64,000 nt of DNA from an uncultured Methanomassiliicoccus sp. (GTDB lineage: Archaea > Thermoplasmatota > Thermoplasmata > Methanomassiliicoccales > Methanomassiliicoccaceae). How positions within the stretch are numbered: position 1 is the stretch's first letter; each line of letters starts with the position of its first letter. Positions 35,561 through 43,356 of the stretch are shown in pieces. The translations under genes and the position numbers were made by a program. The stretch lies in assembly GCA_905202485.1 (NCBI GenBank), contig CAJKRY010000007.1, positions 30,938-94,937 on the forward strand. Direction: 5' to 3'. The notes beneath the pieces are model-generated. The model did not search any database. It was not told the origin of the DNA and was given only the letters and a program-made list of their open reading frames with translations.

Positions 35561-37027
35561 TTAGTTACTTGCTAAACATGGCTGGTTTTTTCCAAATTCT
35601 GTAATTCTGTACTTGTGAAGCAGAGCTCCCGCTTTGTATGAAGCATCGTCTTGTGTGACACTAACTTCTTTAAGCAGACCGCCTGCGGCAAGTTCAATAA
35701 TATCAAAATTAATGGAATCCCTGCCATATCCAGTATTCATCCCGTATTCGGATTGAATTATTTTTACAACTTCTGAATTCCAATGCTCTTCTCCATCCGA
35801 ATAGAGTTCTAAAATTCTGAATTTAATAGGCCTCAGATGAGTTTTAGATGCAGTCTTGCCTTTTTTACTTGCATCACCCTGTGTGCTAGCCGCTTTTGGA
35901 TGTTTTTTGCTTGAAGATTCGTTGTTTATGACATCATCAGTCTTTAACGACTCTAATTCAAGGCTTCCTTCGGTAAACATTATTAAGCTGCCTGCTACAC
36001 AGAGTATTCCTCCAAGAATGATCGTCCAGTCCGGAGCTTCTCCCATGAACAGGAATATGAAGATCACAGCACAGATGCCGTATAGATTTCCTATTCCCTG
36101 TCCCCTGTTGACTCCAATTAATGTAAATGATTTGTACCATGTTACATAACAGAAACCAAATGTTATTCCAAGCATAATAAGGACGCCGATTGTGAGTGGG
36201 TCGAGAATCTGAGCTGCGTATGTGAATACTGGGTATCCAAGTATAGCTAACAGTGGAAGTGCTATTACCCACCAAATAATTCCTTCACCAACAAACCTGA
36301 GTGTAATTCCAATGTCAGGTTCTGCAACATCTAGTCCTTTGCTTGCAATGACTCCTTCTGTTCCCCAGCCGATAGCAGCCATTATTCCGCCGACATATCC
36401 CCAGACAGATCCGCCGCCATTGGCTAGATCGTCAATAAGACCGCCGGCATATACTGTTATACCACCTAATACAATGGCTAAAATTCCCAGAATTGCTCTT
36501 TTGGAAACTTTCTGTCCTGTAAAATGTGAAAGTATCGTACCAACAACTGGATACATTAATCCTGCCACTGCGGCAAAGGCGGCACCTACAAAACCCATAG
36601 CAAGGAATGATCCTAAAACTGCAAAAGGTCCGCCGAATATTGATGCTAAAAAGAACCATTTTGTGCAATGACGCATCTGTCTAACTGTTCTTCCCATTTC
36701 ACGTAGTTTTCCCAGAGCGCCGTTCCATACTAATAATGCAATAATTACAAATAAGGCATTTAATCCAGTAATCAACACAGATGTAATGACAGTTGCAAGG
36801 GCATCTCCGTCCGTAACTGCTATTGCTGCATTGAGCTTATCAAATGGATTTATGACCCATACGGCTTCTCCTGGTACATACCACAATCCCCAGAAGACTG
36901 CACAAAACAGAGCCATCATGTATCCAAGACGGACACGCTTTTTATGCTCAAGTTTACGTGCAGTTTCCAAATCAGCTTGTGCCAAAGGCTCAGAGCCTGA
37001 ACTACTTTCCGTATCTACTTCCATCAT
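35561..37027 (-). CDS. EamA/DMT-like transporter with C-terminal winged-helix-like domain
   Basis: 488 residues. Residues ~35-365 hold about ten membrane helices in a drug/metabolite-transporter-like arrangement (YMMALFCAVFWGLWYVPGE; GFVGAAFAAVAGLMYPVVG; WGTEGVIASKGLD). A polar linker (KHPKAASTQGDASKKGK) leads to a soluble domain (~402-488) with FRILELYSDGEEHWNSEVVKI, GYGRDSINFDIIELAAGG and a final ALLHKYRITEFG, which reads like a winged helix. It follows mttC, as permease genes (mttP) follow mttBC in other methylotrophic methanogens, so trimethylamine is the likely ligand. The soluble domain could sense or regulate; this is inferred. Confidence 0.75.
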   Translation of the reverse strand: MMEVDTESSSGSEPLAQADLETARKLEHKKRVRLGYMMALFCAVFWGLWYVPGEAVWVINPFDKLNAAIAVTDGDALATVITSVLITGLNALFVIIALLVWNGALGKLREMGRTVRQMRHCTKWFFLASIFGGPFAVLGSFLAMGFVGAAFAAVAGLMYPVVGTILSHFTGQKVSKRAILGILAIVLGGITVYAGGLIDDLANGGGSVWGYVGGIMAAIGWGTEGVIASKGLDVAEPDIGITLRFVGEGIIWWVIALPLLAILGYPVFTYAAQILDPLTIGVLIMLGITFGFCYVTWYKSFTLIGVNRGQGIGNLYGICAVIFIFLFMGEAPDWTIILGGILCVAGSLIMFTEGSLELESLKTDDVINNESSSKKHPKAASTQGDASKKGKTASKTHLRPIKFRILELYSDGEEHWNSEVVKIIQSEYGMNTGYGRDSINFDIIELAAGGLLKEVSVTQDDASYKAGALLHKYRITEFGKNQPCLASN

Positions 37028-37070
37028 GTGTTCTCCCCCATATTATTTTCAATATGAAAAAATAAAAATA

Positions 37071-37109
37071 ATTCTGGTCATTCTTTCAAATGGCCAGAAT
37101 TTGAAAGAA
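37071..37109 (-). terminator. Two interlocking stem-loops between mttC and the transporter gene
   Basis: Stem A: TTCTTTCAAA (37081-37090) with TTTGAAAGAA (37100-37109), perfect 10 bp. Stem B: ATTCTGG (37071-37077) with CCAGAAT (37094-37100). Stem B uses the loop of stem A, so they are mutually exclusive or form a pseudoknot. On the minus strand TATTTTTATTTTTT follows stem B. It may act as a regulated terminator. Confidence 0.55.
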
Positions 37110-37113
37110 GGTC

Positions 37114-37764
37114 TCAGTTCAACGCTGCTTTTAATTTATTGACACTGTCTGATGCATTTTCAGCATAGATGTCAGCACCGATCTTGTCTGCCCAATCTTG
37201 GGTAACAGGTGCTCCGCCAACCATAGTTTTGAATTTATCACGGACACTGTCTTCTTTCAGAAGCTCTTCGATCCTGATCTGGTTGACCATTGTACTTGTC
37301 ATCAAAGCTGAAGATCCAATCACATTAGCATTATGCTTTTTAGCTTCCTCAATGAAGTCTTTGACTGGAACGTCACGTCCCAGGTTGATTACATTGTATC
37401 CAGCGATTTTGAGCATAATTGCCACAATGTCTTTTCCAATTGAGTGAATGTCTCCTTCAATCGTTCCGATCACAATTGTGCCTAGTCCAGATCCTTCTGC
37501 AACGCCCATCTTTTCGAGGTATGGATTTAGAACATCGATACCCGCGGTCATTGCATCAGATGCAGCCACGACATGGGGGAGGAATAACTGTTTTGCTTCG
37601 TATTTTGCTGCGATCTCATTCATTGCTTTTGTGAAACCGTTAGCGATAACATCAACAGGGTTCATTCCCGCTTTGATTGCTTCCTCTGCAGCTTCAACTG
37701 CGGAGTCTGCGTCGTATTCCAAGACTGCATTTCTGGCCTTTTCTATTATTTCTTCATTAGACAT
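37114..37764 (-). CDS. mttC: Trimethylamine corrinoid protein MttC
   Basis: 216 residues. The helical cap includes KQLFLPHVVAASDAM (~60-74), and the B12 domain has DIHSIGKDIVAIML with the cobalt-ligating His, then GSSALMTSTM and [19 protein letters not shown]. It accepts the methyl group of trimethylamine from MttB. It follows mttB by 12 bp. It is assigned MttC rather than MtbC from its neighbour. Confidence 0.95.
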   Translation of the reverse strand: MSNEEIIEKARNAVLEYDADSAVEAAEEAIKAGMNPVDVIANGFTKAMNEIAAKYEAKQLFLPHVVAASDAMTAGIDVLNPYLEKMGVAEGSGLGTIVIGTIEGDIHSIGKDIVAIMLKIAGYNVINLGRDVPVKDFIEEAKKHNANVIGSSALMTSTMVNQIRIEELLKEDSVRDKFKTMVGGAPVTQDWADKIGADIYAENASDSVNKLKAALN

Positions 37765-37776
37765 TTATTATCCTCC

Positions 37777-39267
37777 TTATAGTTGGCCTCTGAATGCCTT
37801 GTCTCCCTTGTCGACGATAGCCTGCATATCTTTGAGTATGTCAGCATCGATTGGAGATACAACATGGTCAGCCATAATCTGTAAAACTTTTTCGTGAGCT
37901 ACAACATCCAGACTCTTGCGTCCAGCATTTACCCAGTCTCCGAGCATATCCCTGTTGATAATGCTGGGATCGGATGGGAGATCGATGTTTGCCATTGTGG
38001 TTTTGTGGCTCAGGAAGTTGTTTCCAACACCGACTTTCTGGATAGACTCTACTCCGAGAGTCTCTTCGTTTACCGGAATGCCCTGCATCACTTTCTTGAC
38101 CATTGAAATGATGTCGTTATCAATCACTAACTGTTCCATTGAGAATGTCATGCCAAGTTCCAACATACCTGCACCATAAATGGTGTTAGCACCAGCAAGA
38201 GCGGGAAGAATTGTTGTAAGAGTCTTCTCGTGTCCTGCCTGTACATCAGGTACCTTGGCGTCAGCCTATATGCCGGCCACAAAAGTTGGCAATCCGTAGT
38301 ATTGACCTAACTTTGCGACTGATGCGCTGATCATTCCGAGTTCAGGGGATCCAACAGGTGCTGTTCCCCTCTTGATGTCAAAGGTTGTGGTTGAGCTACC
38401 ATACCAAACTTTAGCTCCTGGAACAGCTAACTGTGACAGTACTATTCCAGCTAAAACTTCAGCATTGTGAGTAACGAGTGTTCCTGCCAAGTAAATTGGA
38501 GCAGATCCACCAGACATTGCCATGCTCAAGACGTTTGTCGGTATGCCGAGGCGGGCCCCTTTGATGATAACCTGACAAGCGTTGCTGCTTAATTCTAACG
38601 GGCTTGTGGGGCAAACAAGCATAGATACGAGAGGCTTCTTTCTTGCTTCCTCTTCGTTTCCACCGTAGATTGCCTTTGCCAGTTCGAAGTAGTATTCTAC
38701 GTTCTCTCCAACAGGGTCAATATGATGGAAGTGCTTGGTTGTGTTCGTTACGGAAGTGTACATTTCGTGGACATCTTCCTTTCCTTTTCCAGCCCAGTCA
38801 CGAGCAGATACAGCTAATGAGAAGTAATCTACATTGTCTGCCCAGTCAACCATTTTAGCTACATTTGCGAGGTCGGCATCAGTGGAATCAATTGTCTGAT
38901 ACTGGCCGGGTCCTTTGTAGTGGCATACCTGGATACCCGTTCCGAAGCAAGTCCAGTGGACTTTTCCCTTGTGTTCCTGAACAAGCTTGTTCTTCTTTTC
39001 TCTTCCGTACAACTCGAATCTTGATGGAGCTGTGGAAAGAGCATGCTTTACCAGATGCTGTGGTATCTTTACCATTTTTGTCTTTTCGTTTACGTCGCAT
39101 CCTGCGTTTTTGAAGAGCTGCAAAGCCTCGTCATCAGATACCTGAATACCTGGGTTTTGCAAAACTTCCATTGTGGCGTAATCGATGGCTCTCAGACTGT
39201 CTTCAGTATAGAGATCCAGCTTTACACCTTCCAGGATGTTTTTTCCTGGGTAGTAATGCTTACTCAT
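37777..39267 (-). CDS. mttB: Trimethylamine methyltransferase MttB (in-frame amber = pyrrolysine)
   Basis: 496 residues in one frame with TAG at 38266-38268 read as pyrrolysine 334, in the context [25 protein letters not shown], as in known MttB. N-terminal blocks are [15 protein letters not shown] and [17 protein letters not shown]; the C-terminal half has [19 protein letters not shown]. It moves a methyl group from trimethylamine to MttC. GAGGTGA precedes the ATG. Only a weak 4-bp hairpin follows the TAG, unlike in mtmB and mtbB. Confidence 0.97.
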
Positions 39268-39464
39268 TTAGTCACCTCTTTTCTTTTCTCTACTAATTAT
39301 TGTTTATTTGCATGTCATCAGCTTACGCTGATTAATATTCCAAATTGTTCTAAATCATTGAACGGGAGCCAGAAAGATCTGGACAGACCAGGAGGAATCA
39401 TGTAATCATTTTCAGATGTAATGATATGATCCATCCAGACATCTGGCATTGTTCAGATTTAGGT
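39268..39464. other. mtbB-mttB intergenic region
   Basis: A 197-bp gap with a small perfect hairpin ATCAGC-TTAC-GCTGAT (39317-39332) and a CTGG/CCAG dyad near 39395. There is no T-tract after them, so mttB may be partly co-transcribed with mtbCB. No gene is seen. Confidence 0.45.
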
Positions 39465-40868
39465 TTAGATCTTTCCCATCTTGCGGAATTGCTCGCAGCA
39501 GTTGATCTTTGTATCAAGCAGCCTCTCAATGTTCAGTTTAGCAGCGATTCCCTTTGGAACTCCGGGGATTGCTGTAACTACACCGAGACCGAGTTCTTCT
39601 CTCAGATCTTTCATGACGTATTCATCAGCCAGATCAATTGAGGATACTCCGAGCTTCTTGGCTACATACTCTTTTGCTTCAGCAATTTTCATGCCTTTGG
39701 AATATTCCATCCTGGCGACAAGGTCGCCTGCTGTCCTAATGCCCCCCATACCAGAGCTAACATAGTGTGGAAGAGCCATGCCGGCGGGGTCGCCGACCCC
39801 AACCTATATACCGTCGACGCCAGCAATTTCGACCATAGCTTTACTGCAGCGTGTAATTGCATCAAGAGATGGCGTCTCAGTCATTGGTATTCCTCCGACT
39901 CCCATACCCATGTTTGCATGGCATGGTATCGAAGATTCTTTGACGCATTCTTTGATAAATGTAAGAGCACGGGCTAAGTTCCAAGCGAGACTCTTTCCGG
40001 TATTTGTGTTCACAACAGGACCAAATACATTGGCTCCAGCCTTTGCAGCAAGCTTTACCTGCTGATGTGGGCAGAGACCAGCAACGATTTGGCCGTCATA
40101 TTCAAGTTCTCCGTGGATACCGAGAACGAGCTCTCCGGACATTCCCAGGTTGATATATGCTTCAGGACATTCTTTCCTCAGCATCTCGACTCCCTTGAGA
40201 GTGGCCACAAAGTCACCGTCTCCTGCAGAAGCAGTTGTATCAAAGTCAAATCCATCTGCACCAGCAGACATGATCTTTGTAGATACAAAGTGGATATCTC
40301 TGGCCAGGTGCTCTACAGCAGCTTCACAGGATTCTCGTGCTTCCTGGATCTTGAATTCTCTCATAAGGTCAGCTGGGTTTCCGTAGGGTCCATCTGGGCT
40401 GTAATACAGTCCCATGTTTGGCATGGCACCATAGAAATATGGAACTACGAGATTGTTCTGTGCGGTTTCCATAGCCTGCATTTCGTTGGCGATGATCGGC
40501 TTGACTGGTTTTATGCTGTAATCAGCATGTGCCAGTTCAAAAGTATCAGCACCCATTGCCCTTTCATGCGTCAGTGCACCGCTCAGCCTGCTTATTGGTA
40601 TACCTAGACCGCTGTTACCAGTATCTCCTTCAAGGTCGATCTGTCCGATATCATATGTCAGGACGACTTCCTTACCTACTTCAACACCGACAGACCTGTT
40701 TGAATCAATTAAAATTTCCAGAAGGAAATCAATATCATCAGAGGTTAAGTTCGGTATTGATCCGATATCTGCGGCATCGGCTATACCTTCATTAATGTCG
40801 TCTAAAATCTGTTGACGGCTGAGGTATAGTCTTTTACCATCTCCCCTTCTGATTGGGTATTCTGCCAT
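39465..40868 (-). CDS. mtbB: Dimethylamine methyltransferase MtbB (in-frame amber = pyrrolysine)
   Basis: 467 residues, the usual MtbB length, with TAG at 39804-39806 read as pyrrolysine at ~355, in the context [29 protein letters not shown]-terminal [18 protein letters not shown] and [16 protein letters not shown] are MtbB blocks. It moves a methyl group from dimethylamine to MtbC. The ATG at 40868 has GAGGTGA six bases upstream and is preferred to a GTG at 40877. A GC-rich hairpin lies 3 nt after the TAG. Confidence 0.97.
39786..39800 (-). promoter_or_regulatory. Hairpin after the mtbB amber codon
   Basis: GGGGTC (39786-39791), loop GCC, GACCCC (39795-39800): a perfect 6-bp GC-rich stem beginning 3 nt after the TAG on the coding strand. 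It could slow ribosomes at the pyrrolysine codon; this is inferred from position. Confidence 0.5.
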
Positions 40869-40878
40869 AATTTTCACC

Positions 40879-41523
40879 TCATTTTTTTACAAGAGCTAAT
40901 GCAACCTGAACGGCGTCGTTTGCATTTTCTCCATATCCATCTGCGCCGATTTTGTCTGCCCATGCCTGAGTAGCTGGAGCTCCTCCTACCATAACCTTAA
41001 CACTGTCGCGCAATCCTTCTTCTTTCAGCTTTTCAATAGCTTCTCTTTGGACTACCATAGATGTGGTCATCAATGAGGACATTCCAATCATGGTGCAGCC
41101 GTTTTTGATCTCATTAATGAACTTTGAAATCGGCACATCTCTCCCTAAGTCATGTACATCAAATCCAGCGCATTGAAGGAGGGTGGAAACGATTGATTTT
41201 CCAATATCATGGACATCTCCTTCTACTGTACCCATAACCACGCTTGCAATCTTGCTGCTAGCCTGTTCTTTTGGCAGATCTGCCTCCAAGACCTTAACAG
41301 CAGCAGTCATTGCATCAGCTGCACTCAAAACATGTGGTAAGAATAGCTTACCCCTTTCAAAACGGACACCAACTTCCGTCATTCCAGTTCCTAGGACTCC
41401 AATAATTTCCAATGGGTCCATACCTGCCTTTCTGGCTTTGTCAACTGTTGCCAGGAGGTTGGCTTTGTTGTATGCTACCATTGCATCAAACAATTCTTTT
41501 GTTTCGGTTTCGAATTCACCCAT
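40879..41523 (-). CDS. mtbC: Dimethylamine corrinoid protein MtbC
   Basis: 214 residues. The cap has [20 protein letters not shown] (~56-75); the cobalamin domain has [14 protein letters not shown] with the cobalt-ligating His, [11 protein letters not shown] and [19 protein letters not shown]. It accepts methyl groups from MtbB, whose start lies 10 bp downstream. First gene of the mtbC-mtbB-mttB-mttC-transporter run. Its leader carries a hairpin and T-tract that could attenuate the whole run. Confidence 0.95.
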   Translation of the reverse strand: MGEFETETKELFDAMVAYNKANLLATVDKARKAGMDPLEIIGVLGTGMTEVGVRFERGKLFLPHVLSAADAMTAAVKVLEADLPKEQASSKIASVVMGTVEGDVHDIGKSIVSTLLQCAGFDVHDLGRDVPISKFINEIKNGCTMIGMSSLMTTSMVVQREAIEKLKEEGLRDSVKVMVGGAPATQAWADKIGADGYGENANDAVQVALALVKK

Positions 41524-41556
41524 TACTTCACCTCAGTAAATAGTTTAATGTAATAT

Positions 41557-41605
41557 AAAAATAAAAAAAAGAGTTTGTAGATGAGCAGATAACTATGAAT
41601 TATCC
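41557..41605 (-). promoter_or_regulatory. Shared hairpin element plus T-tract in the mtbC leader
   Basis: On the minus strand GGATAATTCATAGTTATC (41605-41588) is followed after 17 nt by a T-rich run (about 41570-41557), then the mtbC ATG at 41523. The 18 bp equal those at 32389-32406, and three more flanking bases (TAA) also match. A likely terminator inside a leader suggests attenuation. Confidence 0.55.
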
Positions 41606-41698
41606 TTAGAAGCCAGTTATAAAACTCCTATTGTTTGCATTTACATGATTTAAGCCTATTTGATATGCATTAGTATGATGAATCTGTTGTTTGAAACG

Positions 41699-41708
41699 TA
41701 TATATAAA
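41699..41708 (-). promoter_or_regulatory. TATA box for mtbC
   Basis: Minus strand TTTATATATA would start transcription near 41675 and give a leader of ~150 nt that contains the hairpin and T-tract. Confidence 0.4.
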
Positions 41709-41804
41709 AAATTATTTTTTAAAATAAGATCTAATAATGTATTACCAGATCATCAACTCATTCATGCTTGATGATATGAGGTGCAATTCGGCGTTAAGAT
41801 TAAG

Positions 41805-41813
41805 CATATATAG
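41805..41813 (+). promoter_or_regulatory. TATA box of the flavodiiron gene
   Basis: CATATATAG lies within the dyad AAGCATATATAGCTT, about 38 bp before the ATG, giving a leader of some 10 nt. GGTG lies 6 bp before the ATG. Confidence 0.45.
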
Positions 41814-41846
41814 CTTAGATCGGCATCATAAAAAACAGGTGTAAAT

Positions 41847-43025
41847 ATGAATGGTGAAAAGATCATTGACGGGGTCTACTGGGTAGGAGCAATCGACTGG
41901 AACGTAAGAAACTTCCACGGCTACCACACCCCCAGAGGAACTACATACAACGCATATCTGATCACTGGTGACAAGAATATCCTGGTGGATACTGTGAAGA
42001 AGCCGTTTCTGAACGAATTTCTGGAACGCATAAGCAGCATCATAGATCCAAAAGACATTGATGTAATCATATCAAACCATACAGAAATGGACCATTCTGG
42101 ATGTCTTCCCGAACTGCAGGCAGTTACAGGTGCAACCATTTTAGCATCCAAAAAAGGAGTCGAGGGCCTGAAAATGCATTTTCCGGATTTGAGAACTGAA
42201 GAAGTCAAAGACGGGCAGGAGATAAAATGCGGTTCCAAGACTCTTAAATTTATAGATACTCCGATGCTTCACTGGCCGGACTCCATGTTTACATATATTC
42301 CTGAAGACGGACTCTTGTTCAGTATGGATGCATTCGGGCAGCATTATGCAGTTTCTAAAAGGTTTAATGATGAAGTAGATCAGGATGTGCTCTACCAAGA
42401 AGCTCAAAAATATTATGCAAACATCATAACTCCGTTCAGTGCTAGAGTGATAAAGACTCTTGAAAAAGCAAAGGATCTTAATATCAAGATCTTAGCAACG
42501 TCACACGGAGTGATCTGGAGAACTGATTTAGACAAAATCATCTCTCTTTATTCACAGTGGGCATCCAACAAAACACTTCAGAAGGCGCTTATAATCTACG
42601 ACAGCATGTGGGGAAGCACTGGGATAATGGCAAAAGAGATTGCCGAAGGCATTGCCTCAGAAGGTGTAACTGTGGAAATTATAAAACTTTCAGAAACAGA
42701 CCGCAGCGAGGCAATGGCGCGCATCTTAACTTCACGAGCGATCATTGTTGGAACTCCGACACTCAACAATAACATGTTTCCTACAGTGGCGGACATGGCG
42801 GTTTATATGAAAGGTTTGAGACCTAAAGGAAGAATCGGAGCGGCATTCGGATCATTCGGATGGGCAGGAGGAGCAGTCAAAGATCTGCAGAATGTCATGA
42901 AAGATGGGGGATTGGACATGCCCTTTGAGACTTTGGAAGTTCAATATGTACCGGATGCTTCTGCAAAACAAAGGTGCTTTGACTTTGGTAAAGAGATCGC
43001 CATTAGGATAAAGGAGGAGTCTTAA
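41847..43025 (+). CDS. fprA: Flavodiiron protein (F420H2 oxidase type)
   Basis: 392 residues. The N-terminal metallo-beta-lactamase-like domain keeps the di-iron ligands: NHTEMDHSG (HxExDH, ~78-86), a His in PMLHWPDS, an Asp in FSMDAFG, and a His in TSHGVIW. The C-terminal flavodoxin domain starts near 250 (ALIIYDSMWGSTGIMAKEIAEG). Such proteins in methanogens reduce O2 to water with F420H2, protecting the anaerobic enzymes. It is divergent from mtbC and has a strong terminator. Confidence 0.92.
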   Translation: MNGEKIIDGVYWVGAIDWNVRNFHGYHTPRGTTYNAYLITGDKNILVDTVKKPFLNEFLERISSIIDPKDIDVIISNHTEMDHSGCLPELQAVTGATILASKKGVEGLKMHFPDLRTEEVKDGQEIKCGSKTLKFIDTPMLHWPDSMFTYIPEDGLLFSMDAFGQHYAVSKRFNDEVDQDVLYQEAQKYYANIITPFSARVIKTLEKAKDLNIKILATSHGVIWRTDLDKIISLYSQWASNKTLQKALIIYDSMWGSTGIMAKEIAEGIASEGVTVEIIKLSETDRSEAMARILTSRAIIVGTPTLNNNMFPTVADMAVYMKGLRPKGRIGAAFGSFGWAGGAVKDLQNVMKDGGLDMPFETLEVQYVPDASAKQRCFDFGKEIAIRIKEES

Positions 43026-43035
43026 AAACCCTAGA

Positions 43036-43069
43036 ACTGAGCTTTATCCGGCTCGGTTTTTTATTTTTC
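43036..43069 (+). terminator. Hairpin plus T-tract terminator of the flavodiiron gene
   Basis: ACTGAGC (43036-43042) pairs with GCTCGGT (43051-43057, one G-T pair), followed by a run of T (43057-43068) with one A. It lies 11 bp after the stop. Confidence 0.7.
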
Positions 43070-43356
43070 TTCACAGCCTACTTGTTATTTTGTCGGATTA
43101 TATTTTCAATGTTGTTGATGCACCCAGATGATTTTTCTGCTATATGTTATCTGGTTGAATAAATAACCAGGTAAACAATAAGGTAATTATATCTATTCCT
43201 TAGTTAACAAACTTTGTTTTAATTTCTTTCAAATAGCAAGGCTTCATTTCTAAAAATCACATGGTGAGCTTGCCTGCGCATTACATGATTAGAAATCATA
43301 TTCTAATCTAAGTATCCAAAATATCAGAGCGGTTTCATCATTAAGAGGGCAACGTT
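43070..43356. other. Intergenic region upstream of nrdD
   Basis: A 287-bp gap with a perfect dyad ATTAGAA-6-TTCTAAT (43288-43307), a plausible operator for nrdD, since it lies ~50 bp before the ATG. No gene or RNA is recognised. Confidence 0.4.

Noticed and set aside
22123..40868. Reading mtmB, mttB and mtbB as broken pseudogenes because each has an internal stop
   Set aside because: In every case the stop is TAG at the known pyrrolysine position, both halves are in the same frame, lengths are normal, and the full pyl machinery is present.
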